DNA of 64,000 bases from Zygnema cylindricum (Eukaryota; Streptophyta; Zygnematophyceae; Zygnematales; Zygnemataceae): positions 1 to 64,000 of the forward strand of contig JBBHKE010002729.1 in NCBI GenBank assembly GCA_037447655.1, in the 5' to 3' direction. The position numbers and the translations under genes are program-made. The notes beneath the pieces were generated by a model. The model was not told the origin of the DNA, ran no database searches, and saw nothing but the letters and a program-made list of their open reading frames with translations. Every line of letters starts with the position of its first letter. The stretch's first letter is position 1. Below, one piece after another: positions 24,061 to 36,287 of the stretch.

Positions 24061-24959
24061 TCGCTCCGGATTCATCTGATTGAGTTTTTTATCCTCCTCC
24101 TTCATAGTTTCCTGCTGATGTTATGAGATCCCTGCTCCTCCAATCGGTTCCTGTTGCCAAAGCTTGTCCACTCTTCCCTCCCCTTTGGATCTCAATTGTA
24201 TTCTCTTGTACGAGAATCATCCTTACCAGAGAATTCCAAATCCACTTGGAATCCGACCAATCTTGCAGACGGTTGACTATGTTTTCATTGTCATCAGGTA
24301 ATTTCATGAGCAGACAGTTCACCTTCATCTTTTCTATTTCTACTTGACTAGCACTCTCTAGTTCCATGAAAAGGGTGGCAAGCTCATTACAAAAGTCTAG
24401 CATTTTTTCCCTTCTGTATACATATGCATCTATCTTTTGATCAGCCAATTGCTGCTGCTGAATAGTACCACTTCGATACATCTCTATGAAGGCAGTCGAA
24501 AGATCAGATGCCCTTTCCACCTGCAAATGAGGAGATGCAAGTCCTTGAGTAAGTTGACGGAGAATGAATTGTTTTGCCTCCATATTGTTGTAGTCCCAAG
24601 TATCAACATCATTCTCCATTTTCCTTGGAATAGGTGACATGAATGGCAAACAGTTTGCGATAGGTGTTGATATCGGTAAAACGGTCTTCTTGTCTTTCCA
24701 TTTTTCCATTACAATGCTCTCTCCGTCCTCCGAATCCTCCGGTGGAGCTAGAACTGCTTTTCTGGTAAATATGCTTCCTCCAAACCCTAAAGGAATGGCT
24801 GAACTTGATGGACGCCTCATTCGTCCGCTCAGTATCCCCCAAAACCTCTTTTTCGCATAGAGCCCATGTCATCATACTTTCCCAATATATAAAGCCTGCT
24901 CCATTAAATATGGGTACCCTAGAAGGTTGGCTCGTAACCTGAAACTCTGAGACCTCCAT
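24061..24959 (-). pseudogene. Copia H gag remnant
   Basis: It starts MEVSEFQVTSQPSRVPIFNG at 24959, within the LTR end. The Gag core is open over 24089-24820 (KQFILRQLTQGLASPHLQVERASDLSTAFIEMYRSGTIQQQQLADQK). The frame shifts near 24820. The zinc knuckle follows at about 24005-24045 (CHFCKKLGQYMVEC, with Gln for His). The primer site is mutated to GGTTACGAGCCAACC. Confidence 0.83.
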
Positions 24960-25084
24960 TGGCCCTCAGAGTAAGCAGCTCACTCGAAGCCCCTAGGAAA
25001 ACCTTGACCCCTTTATGTTTCCACAAGAATAACTGCCACCCTGACAGATAAAACCTCTAACTAACTTCACCCCTGTGAAGAGAA
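24940..25084 (-). repeat. Copia H 5' LTR, truncated to ~145 bp
   Basis: Inner terminus TGAAACTCTGAGACC is shared with D and F LTRs. Homology stops after GTGAAGAGAA near 25084, leaving only U5/R sequence. Confidence 0.8.
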
Positions 25085-25860
25085 TGTTGTTGTGTAAAGT
25101 TTTCGATGTTTAGTAGTAGAAGTTGTGATAGGGAATTTTTTTTTAACTCTGAAGATTTTCTAAGTTCTTGCTTTTGTATATACTTTCATTACAGTAGAAA
25201 GATCCGCAGACAGAGTGAGGAACTGAGTCTAAAGCTTTAGGGGAGTGTTGTTATTTGAAAGCTTTAGTCCTCAGTAGATGAGGCTGTGAGGGGAGACTTT
25301 TAGGACTTAAAATATTTTTTTAGGAAGCATGATGTCATACTTACCATATATAGTATGCCAGTAGCAGAGGTAGTCTTGAGTATGTTGTACTTCTGTAGGG
25401 ACACGTGTCGGCAGTCGAAGACTATACACGTTTTACGGAAAAGTCTTGATGACCATTTACACGCGTCTTACATCAGACAAATGGATTCGCATAATCGGAC
25501 GGACATAATCTGAATTACATGTAAAGGAAATAGATGTTACGGTCTGCCGTAATGACCGTTGATTCGAATCGTGTCGACGGACATAATTCACGCGGGACCA
25601 CAAGTGACGAAGCACACCGTACGCACTTAGGTGTTTCGTACCACATGACCACACTCGGTTCGACTTATGTGACCTATGCTGACATAGGCAACAAAAACGA
25701 ACGGCAGATACGAATCGAGTCGACGGACTCGATTCGAAGTGGGACCACATTGGGAAAAAGTTACTGGACACGTGTCATCCACTGATAAGATTTACTCTAC
25801 ATCTAACGGCGATCCGCAAATTCGAAGTTGACTTGTATGGATGCTTATAGCCGTTTGGAC
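25085..25860 (+). other. Unresolved LTR-like segment
   Basis: At 25231-25247 a tract CTAAAGCTTTAGGGGAG resembles an E-family polypurine tract in plus orientation, followed at 25248 by TGTTGTTATTTGAAAGC, a plausible LTR start. The rest to 25859 has no homologue elsewhere in the window. It carries repeated GATTCGAATCGTGTCGACGG-type words and a symmetric CGAATCGAGTCGACGGACTCG stretch (25710-25735). No coding frame is credible. The right limit is set by pol homology of element I. Identity as a truncated LTR is inference. Confidence 0.45.
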
Positions 25861-26735
25861 CAAATGGAGAGGGATAGAGAAAAGAAGATAATTAGACTAA
25901 CCAAAAGGAAGCAATTGGGAATATGCTAGAAAAATTTCAAATGGATAAAGCAATTATTTGTACGACTCCAATGGACTTAAAGAAAGGAAGTGAGGGGAGC
26001 TCAGAAGAGGGAATCTTGATCTTAGATAATGAGTTAGGACCTGAGGAAAGTAAGTTCATGCAAACTATTCCGTACAAACAGGTTGTCCGTAGTTTGATCT
26101 ATTTTATGAATTGTACTCGTCCTGGTGTAGCATCAGCTGTGGGAGTATTAAGTAGGAGTTTAAATGATCCTAGGAAGAAAGATTGGGAAGCGGCAAAAAG
26201 GGTCATGCGGTATTTGGTAGGAACAAGAGATTTGTGGTTGCATCTGGGTGGGGATAACACTGACATCACTACTTGGAGTGATGACAGTCATGGGGATGCT
26301 CCGATGAGGAGGTGTACTTTTGGATATGTGTTGTATGTTGGGAATAGGGCTTGTTGTTGGAGCAGTAAGCAACAAAAAGTGATTGCTCAGTCCACCATGA
26401 AGGCTGAGTATATGGCCTCTTGTTCTGCTGTGAAGGAATTATTGTGGGTGAAATCTTTGCTTCAAGAATTGGGATATATGAAGAGCGGAGTGCAAAAAGT
26501 GTTTTGTGACAATCAAGCTGCGATTGCAATTGCAGCAAACCCTAAGCATTACTCTAAAGCAAAGCATATGGATATTCGTTTGAGCTTTGTTAGAGAGAAG
26601 GTTGAGAATAAAATAGTTAGTTTGGAATATAGATCGGATGGAGAGATGGTAGCAGATATGATGACTAAACCGGTCCCTTCTCCTAAATTGATATTCTGTA
26701 CGGAGAAGTGTGGACTGAAGCAAAAGATAGACTAA
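25861..26735 (+). pseudogene. Copia I pol, 3' end (RT end and RNase H)
   Basis: The segment begins within RT (QMERDREKKIIRL) and after a one-base shift is open from 25923 to 26735. RNase H motifs are TWSDDSHGDAP, CCWSSKQQKVIAQSTMKAEYM, CDNQAAIAIAANPKH and the terminal MMTKPVPSPKLIF. It is closest to D/F. All of gag, protease and integrase are missing, so this is a 5'-truncated element. The polypurine tract AATAAGGGGAG follows. Confidence 0.87.
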
Positions 26736-26748
26736 AAAATAAGGGGAG

Positions 26749-27401
26749 TGTTGAAAAGAGAGGTATTTTGTAGTCTTTCTTGTGGACTTACTACAGCCCT
26801 CATACTTCTCATAGTCACTGAGGACCTGCATACAGCCATGGCTGCCAGCTGCAGCTAAAGGAGACAGGGAGATCATTCAGGACAGTTTTTTTGCAAAATA
26901 TATATTGCTCCTTGTGGGACTTGATCTAGTGACCTTTGGATGATCACTGTACGGACCAGCCGTGCGCCTTATCCAGTAAGTCTTGAAGAAATCGATACAT
27001 ACATATGGCGTGATATTTATTTAAAGCTATACCGCGCCAAACATTTCATTTAACTAATTACAGGACGATTTATGCATGGAAACATACCGGTCCGCATGAA
27101 ATCGGGACCGCACGAATTATACGAATTAACATTTAAATTCGACAGACGAAATCAAATGTCTAGATCTGATCGAACGGCTCACAGTGGAGCCGGAATACCG
27201 CAATTGCCATTTGGCGGTTTGCGGACCAGATGTCCGTGGATGACACGTGGCAACATATGGTTGAACAGCGGATATCACGGGAGGAGCAACTACGGCTCCG
27301 AGACTGACACACGTCAGCGAAACGGTTATGCCGTACTATTGCCGTAGAAGAAGTACAGCGATACCTGTACCTTCTTGTACTTTACAGTCTTATGATTGGT
27401 C
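26749..27401 (+). repeat. Copia I 3' LTR, left part
   Basis: It starts TGTTGAAAAGAGAGG after a good polypurine tract. It includes ATAGTCACTGAGG, the palindrome AGCCATGGCT (26834-26843) and an antisense tRNA-like segment (26917-26978). It is cut at 27401 by the left LTR of J. A fitting R/U5 remainder lies beyond K at 38986-39250. Confidence 0.82.
26917..26978 (-). other. tRNA-like segment in I LTR, antisense
   Basis: On the minus strand TACTGGATAAGGC (Arg-tRNA-like D arm) precedes AGATCAAGTCC (T arm) by 38 bases. It is in antisense, as in the other LTR families. Confidence 0.58.
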
Positions 27402-28091
27402 TGTTGTTCTACAACTACTGGTGCAGGTGGAGGAGCAGCAGTAGTAGTAGAAGTAGACATTATACACTCTTAGAAGCTATCAAAAATCCTATCAAACAGC
27501 TCTTCTCAAGTGCTCACCAATTCTTATACGAGCATCCAAACCTCACAAAACTCTATCAAAATATAGAGTAGCATAAACATTGATTACTCCCAAAGTTTCA
27601 ACAGAATTGACCCGACAACACTCAAGATATAATACTCAGAAGCTTCCTAAAAACTGTTTGCAGTTTTACTACTTGGAAGTCTGGATACAAGATATGTTCT
27701 GAGTCCTAAGTCTTATACTTTTGTTGCACAAGCACCACCAGTGTACTTGAGAGTTACGTTAAACCATCAAGCTACCACTAATCTGTCAAGCTACCACTGA
27801 GCTATCACTAAGCTACCACTAAGCTATCACTAAGCTACCACTGAGTTACCCACTAAGTTGACTAGAATCGTATCTATCGCAGTTGCTCTATCCTGTACAG
27901 AATCACATTAAGAATATCAGACATTGCGTTGTCTGTACAGACCATATCAAATATAATCGTGGTTGTGTTGTCCTGTCTGTGTTGCACCTTCGTTGCTGCG
28001 CTGGTGTGCTGCTACGCTGCTGTGCTGCTCTGCTGTATAGCAACTGCGCTACTGTACTGCTCTGAGATTGAAAGCTTTCCAAAAGGTAACA
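27402..28091 (-). repeat. Copia J 3' LTR (690 bp)
   Basis: It runs from TGTTGTTC to GTAACA and is followed inward by the purine tract (CTCCCCTAAAGC on plus). It contains an 11-bp minisatellite of AAGCTAYCACT units (27769-27850) and GCTGCGCTG-rich repeats (27990-28060). Confidence 0.88.
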
Positions 28092-31000
28092 CTCCCCTAA
28101 AGCTTTAGACTCATTATACCGGCGCCGGTGCGATGATAAACTAGCGCAGCATCGCAGCAAAGCAATGTAGCAATTAGCAGGTCACCCGGTCCCACTACAT
28201 CTCAATGGTGGACTTATCGCAGAGTGGCAGTATAGCAGTGGAACAATTCAATTATTCACTTAATCCCAGTGCGTCCCTACAATACTTCAGCTTAGGAGCA
28301 GGAAGAGCTTTAGTGAGCATATCAGCAATCATTTTTGCATCTGGCAAATAACATAATTTAATCACTCTAGAGAACACTTTTTCTCGCAAAAAGTGTAATC
28401 GTACATCCATGTGCTTGCTTTTGAAGTGATGACTCTGGTTAGAAGCAATGGCAATGGCAGCCTGGTGGACCAACTTGCATGTATCCTAGTTCTTGTAACA
28501 TGGATTTTCCCCATAAGAGTTCTTTGAGGGCCGAGCTTGCTGCCATATATTTTGACTCCATTGTCGATTGTGCTGTAACCTTTTGAAGTTTGCTGCTCCA
28601 GCAGCAAGTACCGTTCTCAATTTGAAGAACGAATCCCGTGGTGGATTTTCGGCTTGGCATGTCGCCATAGCTTGCATCACTCCACGTTTGCAGCTTCACT
28701 TCTCCTAGTGAGTTTGAGGTCTTTAGTTCCTGCCAAATATCTTAAGACTCTCCTTGCTGCATCAAGATCAGATTTCCTCGGATTTTCTAGACTCCTGCTC
28801 AGTACCCCGACTGCTGCAGCAATGTCAAGATGTGTACAGTTTATAAAATATATTAAGCTTCCCACTATCTGTCTATAAGGTATTATTGTCATAGGATCAT
28901 TCTCCCCTGACACTAAATACTCGCTAACAATGACGCGTGGTTCTGTCTCATCTCCCTCTAACTTCTGCCAAAACTCCATTGGAGTTAAACATCCTTTTGC
29001 CCCCCGCATTGCGTACTCCTCTAACATGTTTCCAATAGCCTCTTCTTGAGTCAATTTTATTATTTTCTTATTTCAGTCCCTCTCTACCGGGATACCCAAA
29101 ATATATTTTGCCTCACCGAGGTCTTTCATCTCGAATCGTGAGTTTAGAGTAGTTTTGATTTTGTTAATTTCAGCCATTGATTTGCTAATAAAAAGTAAAT
29201 CATCTACATATACTGCTTTATACACTATCCCATTTTCACCCTTTAGAACGTAGACAAAGTGATCAAAACTTATCCTTTGAAATCTTAGGCTAGTCAAGAA
29301 TTCATCAAGCTTAAGATTCCACTGTCTAGGGGGCTGTTTTAGGCTGTACAGAGATTTTAGCAACTTGCATACTAAGTGCTCTTTTCCTAGTTCCACATAC
29401 TTTTCAGGCTGCTGCATGTAAATGGTCTCTTCTAGTTCTCCGTGCAAAAAGGCTCTCTTTACATCCATCTGATGTATTTCCATATCTTCTATAGCAGCTA
29501 AAGACAGCAAAATCCTAACTGTCGGAAATCTTACAACAGGAGAAAATGTTTCTTCAAAATCGATTTCTTCCTTTTGATTATACCCCTTTGCCGCAAGTCT
29601 GGCCTTATAACGTTCAATGGTGTTATCAGGATTTAACTTCACCTTGAATACCCATTTGCTGCCGATCGCTTTTCGGTCCAGAGGAAGATCCACAAGCTCC
29701 CATGTTTGAGCCTCCATGATGGACTTCATTCCGTCATTTGCTGCCTCAATCTAGTGATTGCGTTCTGGTGATGAGAAGGCCTCCTGAATGGTCAAAGGCT
29801 CCCTGAGGCTGCCGAGTTGGCAAAGTGAGAGCTTGCTTGCAAGCGGCTGCTTGATCTTCTTCCCCCCCCGGAAATTCTGAGGCTGAGATCGTTGGATGCC
29901 GCGTATTGCGCTGATTGCGCAGGTTGCGATCTGTCTGTACCGACCGCTGTTGGTCCGGTTGGAACTGAACGTGTTGAGGAACTTGGAGAGAGACGCACTT
30001 CGGAGTCAATACCGGAGAATGTGGAATCTGCGCGACAATTTCCAGCATGCAATCTAAGATGACATATTCCTGTGCCTTTTGGTGCTTTTGCTGCTTTGTC
30101 ATTTGAAATAAATCTATGGAGTCTAGTTTATCTTTAACAATGATGTTCCTTGCTACAACTATTTTCTGCCTCTCAAACACAAAGACTCTATAACCTTTTG
30201 AATGATCATCATATCCTAACAGAATACCCGATAATTCCTTCGGTTCCATTTTCCATCTATCTATAGACGTATCTAATATAAAGCATTGACTACCAAAGAC
30301 TTTGTAATGGCTAACATCTGGTTTGCTTCCTGTCCAGATCTCGTTAGGAGTAGTTTCTACCGATTTTGATCATATCATATTCTTAATATAAACTGCACAA
30401 TTTAGAGCCTCCGCCCAGAATTTCGGATCCACATTTTTATCTGCTAGCATCGACCTAGAGCTCTCCGTGAGAGTCCTATTCAGTCTTTCCGACACCCCAT
30501 TTTGTTCAAGTGAATATAGAACAGTCAACAGATGACTAATGCCTTCCTCGAGTAAAAAGGTTTCAAATTCTTTCGATGTATATTCACCACCATTGTCCGA
30601 TCTGAGCTGCAAAATAGGTGAATTATGAAGTTTTTCAGCCCATGCTTTATAGTGTTTGAAGTGACCAAACACTTCACTCTTCTCCTTCATGAAGTAAACT
30701 TTTGTAAACTTGGAGAAATCATCTGTGAAGGTGACCATATATTTCATCCCCTCGGCAGATGGAACCTTCGCCGGACCAAAGACATCCGAATGAATTTGTT
30801 GTAAGAGTTTCGTTGACCGATGCTCAGACTCTTTAGGAAATGGCAATCTGTGGATTTTGCCTAAAGCGCAACCATCACAAGTTTTGACCGGCTCATCTGT
30901 GATTGATACACCCTCTATTTTTCCAGCAAGGACCATTTTCCTCAAACTATCATAGTTTACATGGCCTAATCATTTATGCCACAACTCATTTGATTGCACA

Positions 31001-31557
31001 ACACCGGAGTACAGAACATCATTCTCCTTGGTATAAGCCATAATCATGCGATGCATCTTGCTACTATCTCTAGTACCTGTAACCGCAACCTTGCCATTTT
31101 TGGTATCAACCTGCCGACCATTTTTCAAATTAACCTCAAAGCCTTTGCTCTCTACCAACGACGTAGAAAACAGATTTTTCTTAAAGTCAGCCACAAATAA
31201 GACATTGTGAAGAGTCCTTTCAATTGCTTTTCCTTCTACATCAACTAACAAGGACACATCACCCATAGCACGAGTTTGGACACTCATTCCACAAGCATAA
31301 TAAATATTTTTCTCCGGCTTTGCTTTCAGATTTTTGAAGATGGCCTTGTTCCAACACATGTGGGCTGACGCTTTTGTATCCATTATCCATCCAGGGTTTT
31401 TCGCGCCCTCCATTGCTGCCGCCATAGCGAATAGATCCGTGTTGTCCTCCTCAGAAAATGTCAGAGTCTCGTCCTGGATGGATGAAGAAGGTGAAAACAG
31501 TGCATTTCCACGAGTGTTGGCCCCGTGAAGCTTTTGAAAAACTGACTTTGTTGCCAT
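28092..31557 (-). pseudogene. Copia J pol
   Basis: Right to left: protease 31557-31300 (WIMDTKASAHMC, the glycine of DTGA changed to Lys), integrase finger and core (30370-30945, CDGCALGKIHRLPF, HSDVFGPAK, SDNGGEYTSKEF, QNGVSERLN), linker (29746-30249), RT (29073-29729, YVDDLLFISKS) and RNase H (28252-29054). Breaks near 30960, 30365, 29735 and 29070 plus an RNase H frameshift near 28700 separate the blocks. Long open stretches suggest moderate age. Confidence 0.87.
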
Positions 31558-32381
31558 CTCGGCCTATATAAACCTGTATCGTTAGCTTGTTTAAGTTTAG
31601 GACAGAATTTGTATCCATGACCTCTCTCACTACAATAAAAACATGCATTGTTTGATTATCTATGTCCACCCTGATTAAACTGTTTGGACTGGTTAAACTG
31701 ATTACGTTGCTGATTAAATTGACCTTTCCTCCCAAAGTCTGAATTAAAAGTCTTTACTTGCTCAACATTGAGAATATTAGATGTAGCTTCCTCCTCTAGT
31801 AGAATATTGATGGCTAACTGTAAAGTCCAGTTAGCTTTATCTTTCTGTTTGAGCATGTCAGATGCTTCTTTCATACTACGAGGGAGACCCCTCATGAGCA
31901 ATGCTGCCTGTTGAAACGGAGGAAACACCCCACCTGAACAAGCATGTGCATCTACAAGGATACGAAATTTGTTAGAATATTCAGCCATTGTACCGCCAGT
32001 GTACTTATAGTCCTAAATTTTTCCAGCCAATAGAAGCTCCTCTTGGACATTAGCCTTTTCATAATCACTTTTAAGAGATTTCCAGATATCAATTGCTTTT
32101 TTCATTTTTATCGGAGACATAGCTAAGTCCTCAGATATACAAAATTTCAGAATAGAATGATCTTGCGTATTTTTCTTAGACCATGACGGATCAGATTCAT
32201 CCAGCCAGCCATCGAATATCTTCAAAAGATTGATATTCTCAAAATGTGTCTCCGCCATATCCGCCCAGTAAACATACTTATCCCCGGAAAAGATAGGAAT
32301 TCTTGATGAGAGGCACATAACTTGTTGTTCTACAACCATTGGTGCAGGTGGAGGAGCAGTAGTAGTAGTAGAAGTAGACAT
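31558..32381 (-). pseudogene. Copia J gag
   Basis: It starts MSTSTTTTAPPPAPMVVEQ at 32381 inside the shared LTR and crosses a mutated primer site (GTTATGTGCC). The core runs through YWADMAETHFENINLLKI and KSLKSDYEKANVQEELLLAGKI to a TAG near 32013. It resumes at 31988 (EYSNKFRILVDAHACSGGVFPPFQQAALLMRGLP). The zinc knuckle CFYCSERGHGYKFC-type is shifted to another frame near 31610-31650. Confidence 0.85.
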
Positions 32382-32980
32382 GATACACTCTCAAAAGCTA
32401 TCAAGAATCCTTCCAAACAGCTGTTGTCAAGTGCTCACCAATTCTTATAGAAGCACCCAAACCTCTCAAAACTCTATCAGAATATAGATTAGCATAAACA
32501 CTAACAACTCCCAAAGTTTCAGCACAATTGACACGACAACACTCAAGATATAATACTCAGAAGTTTCCCAAAAACCGTTTGCAGTTTTACTACTTGGAAG
32601 TCTGGATACATGATATGTTATGAGTCCTAAATCTTATACTTGTGTTGAGCTGGCAACACCACTGTACTTGAGAGGAACGTCAAACCACCAAGCTACCACT
32701 AATTTGTCAAGCAACCACTGAGCTATCACTAAGCTACCACTGAGCTATCACTAAGCTACCACTGAGTTACCTACTAAGTTGACTAGAATCGTATCTATCG
32801 CAATTGCTCTATCCTGTACAGAATCACATTAAGAATATCAGACACTGCGTTGTCCGTACTGACCATATCAAATATAATTGTGGTTGTGTTGTCCTGTCTG
32901 TGTTGCACCTTCGGTGCTGCGCTGGTCTGCTGCTACGCTGCTGCGTTGCTCTGAGATTGAAAGCTTTCCAAAAGACAACA
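32323..32980 (-). repeat. LTR shared by J (5') and K (3')
   Basis: It is 658 bp, TGTTGTTC to GACAACA, with the 11-bp minisatellite at 32689-32770. On the left it meets J gag and a primer-site remnant. On the right it meets a polypurine tract (CTCCCCTAAAGC, 32981) and K's 3' end. One LTR therefore serves two head-to-tail elements. Confidence 0.85.
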
Positions 32981-32996
32981 CTCCCCTAAAGCTTTA

Positions 32997-33213
32997 TGAA
33001 ATTCCGTGGTCTCCATTGACCCACAGAATGAGCAGCCTATGTAAAGCCTCTAGGATAATATTTGCCCCTTCTACTTTCCCGCTGAATAAGTGCCACCCAG
33101 GCACACAAATATTCTGACCACTCTCACCCTTGTGAGGACAAGACTCCCCTGAGTCAAACGCAAAAAGAATCACTGAATTTGCTCACCCGAGCAGTAAGTT
33201 ATGGCTGGTCAAA
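32997..33213 (-). repeat. A-family R-U5 fragment in K 3' end
   Basis: This 217-bp piece matches A LTR positions ~563-780 in reverse. It begins exactly at the LTR terminus (TGAAATTCCGTGG) and stops close to where the A transcript should start downstream of its TATA box. It replaces about 11 bp of K (GACTCATTATA in J). No target duplication is visible. Confidence 0.7.
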
Positions 33214-33346
33214 CCGGCGCAGCTGCGGTGATAAACTATCGCAGCTTCGCAGTATAGCAGTATAGCAATTAGCAAGTCACCCAGTCCCACTACATCTCAG
33301 TGGTGGATTTATCGCAGAATGATAGTATGGCAGTGCAATAATTCAA

Positions 33347-34892
33347 CTATTCACTTAATCCCACTGCGTTCCTACAATACTTCAGCTTAGGAGCAGGAAG
33401 AGCTGTAGTGAGCATATCAGTAATCATTTTTGCATCTGGCAAATAACATAATTTAATCACTCTAGAGAACACTTTTTCTCTTACAAAGTGTAATCGTACA
33501 TCCATGTGCTTGTTTTTGAAGTGATGACTTGGGTTAGAAGCAATGGCAATGGCAGCATGGTTATCACACCAGATCACCTGTGGACCAACCTGCATGTATC
33601 ATAATTCTTGCAACATGGATTTCACCCATAGGAGTTCTTTCAGGGCCGAGCTCGCTGCCATATATTCTGACTCCATTGTCGATTTTGCTGTAACCTTTTG
33701 AAGTTTTCTGCTCTAGCAGGAAGTCCCGTTCCCAATTTGCAGAACGAATCCCGTTGTGGACTTCCAGCTTGGCATGTCGCCATAGCTTGCATCACTCCAC
33801 GTTTGCAGTTTTACTTCTCCTCCGCCTAGTGTGAGTGTGAGGTCTTTGGTTCCGGCCAAATATTTTAAGACTCTTCTTGCTGCATCAAATTCAGATTTTC
33901 TAGGATTCTCTAGACTTCTGCTTAGTACCCCAACTGCTGCAGCAATGTCAGGACGGGTACAGTTCATGAAATATATTAAGTTTCCCACTATTTGTCTATA
34001 AGGTATTAGTGTCATAGGATCATTCTCCCCTGACTCTAAATACTCGCTAACAATGACACCTGGTTCTGCCTCTTCTCCCTCTAACTTCTGCCGAAACTCC
34101 ATTGGAGTTAAACATCCTTTTGCCCCCTGCATTCCGTACTCATCTAACATGTTTCCAATGGCCTCTTTTTGAGTCAATTTTATTTTTTCTTATTTCTGTC
34201 CCTCTCTACCTAGATACCCAAAATATATTTTGCCTCACCGAGGTCTTTCATCTCGAACCGTGAGTTTAGAGCAGTTTTAATTTTGTTAATTTCAGCTATT
34301 GATTTGCTAATTAATAGCAAATCATCTACATATAGTGCTATATATACTATCCCATTGTCACCCTTTAGAACGTAGACAGAGTGGTCAGAACTTATCCTTT
34401 GAAATCCTAGACTGGTCAAGAATTCATCAAGCTTCAGATTCCATTGCCTAGGGGCTTGTTTTAGGCCGTACAAGGGTTTTAGCAATTTGCATACTAAGTG
34501 TTTTCTTCCTAGTTTTGCATACTTTTCAGGCTGCTGCATGTAAATGGTCTCTTCTAGTTCTCCGTGCAAAAAGGTCGTCTTTACATCCATCTGATGAATT
34601 TCCATATCTTCTATAGCAGTTAGGGACAGCAAAATCCTAACTGTTGGAAATCTTACAACCGGAGAAAATGTTTCTTCAAAATCGATTCCTTCCATTTGAT
34701 TATATCCCTTCGCCACAAGTCTGGCTTTATAGCGTTCAATGTTGTTCTCGGGATTTAACTTCACCTTGAATACCCATTTGCTGCCGATCCCTTTTCGGTC
34801 CGGAAGAAGGTCCACAAGTTCCCAAGTTTGTGTCTCCATGATCGACTTCATTTCGTCGTTTGCCGCCTCAATCCAGTGATTCCGCTCTGGTG
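33347..34892 (-). pseudogene. Copia K pol, 3' part (RT, RNase H)
   Basis: RT is open over 34210-34892 (SKWVFKVKLNPENNIERYKARLVAKGY-type start, MDVKTTFLHGELEETI, YVDDLLLISKS). A short deletion near 34190 shifts the frame. RNase H is open at 33713-34177 (QTWSDASYGDMPSWKSTTGFV) and, after breaks, at 33347-33595 (CDNHAAIAIASNPSHHF). Upstream sequence is separated by the solo LTR at 34898-36287. Confidence 0.86.
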
Positions 34893-34897
34893 AAGAG

Positions 34898-36287
34898 TGT
34901 TGTTTTTGAAGATTTAGTTTCGTGCGTACATGAAATTTGGTGCGCACGCGACGTTTCGTGCGTATATATTTTACATTTACGCGATATACTGTGGAGGTTC
35001 GAAAGGATTTGCGGATTGGGGGAATTAAATGTACGAGTAAATTTAATAGAGTAATTGAGTGGCGCGAAATGTGAGAGGAAATGGACGGCGGATCGCGAAG
35101 CGATCCGACGTGAGATAATCAACGAAGATAAAATGGTACGTCGCACGTACGAAACATAATGGGACAAGTGTACTTTAAATTTGGCGCGCGAGATTTATGG
35201 AAAGTACGCGATGGTACATAGAATCTATATTAGACAGGTGTACTATTTGGTGTACTTTATTTACGACATGCATTTATCGAAAATGACGTGTTCCTTAAAT
35301 GCGACAAGGCGCATTTATGACGAAGTACGTGATTTCGGTACGGACAAGATTTGGATCGTACGAATTGATTTCGGCAAGTTGTTCGAGGTACACGTGGAGG
35401 GCGGACGGCGTCCGCCGATATTTTCAAGGGATCTCATTATCTTTAATGACGTATTATTAGGTGGATCGTACATATGCAATGTCGGTTCACTACGTGGACT
35501 TATCGACAAGTGACTAAGCAAGTTGTCACTTATGACGCGGATTTGTGGATGCGTCGGTGTAAATATTTGAAGAAACATTTTCTTGTCGTATATGTATTAA
35601 TAAATTAGAGTTGATTATCATGTTTATATTTAAAGTGATCAATTAGGGTTTTCGACAATTTATTTTGTGTGTGTACGATGTCGTACTTGTAGACAAGTGT
35701 ACGCTTACGATTGCTTGACTCTCAGGTGTACGCTTACGATTAGTTTACTCATATTAACAGGTTATTATGCATAAATAGGATTTAGTGACAGTTGCGTAAT
35801 TTACGTTGGTTATTTTGACACTTAGTGATTCTTTGACAGCTCACAAGTGTATATATAGGAATGAGCTTTGTTAGGAATAAATAATCAATGCTGGTTAGAA
35901 AAGTAGGGACCAAAGATGTAGTATTATAGGGTTGTCGATTAGGTCATGCACTTTGAATGATATAATGATTATTTGATAATACTTTTGTTTATGTGTGATG
36001 CATTTGTTTGTTATTATTTATTTGTGTTATTTAATATATGTTTGATATGCATTGTTTATGCATTTGTCCTAGGGTTTGTTTATGTCGATTATTCCATCAA
36101 ACCTTAGATGTTGTCATAGGGTTTATTTATGTTGATTATTCCATGAAACCCTAAATGTTGTTTGTTGCGTCTGTGTACGCATATGGAGGATGTATTTCAA
36201 ATGAATCTTCATTGGCCTAGCTTCGCTTAGCTTTTTGCATGATAGTTTGGGTGGCTTCTGCGGTCTATTTTAGACCAAAGAACAACA
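34898..36287 (+). repeat. Solo LTR (1390 bp) inside K pol
   Basis: The ends are inverted (TGTTGTT ... AACAACA). The flanks AAGAG (34893-34897) and ATGAG (36288-36292) are a 5-bp target duplication with one mismatch, and the K protein text rejoins across it (SPERNHW linker). A TATA motif GTATATATAGG near 35852 followed by AATAAATAATC supports plus orientation. Two tandem ~47-bp repeats at 36070-36162 contain TAGGGTTT and AAACCCTAA. The 110-codon frame at 35181-35513 has no recognisable domain. The family is not otherwise present in the window. Confidence 0.8.

Noticed and set aside
25534-25785. 83-codon plus-strand frame
   Set aside because: It falls in repetitive CGAATCG/GTCGACGG sequence and shows no domain.
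35181-35513. 110-codon frame in the solo LTR
   Set aside because: No domain recognised and it lies upstream of the LTR TATA box; likely chance.
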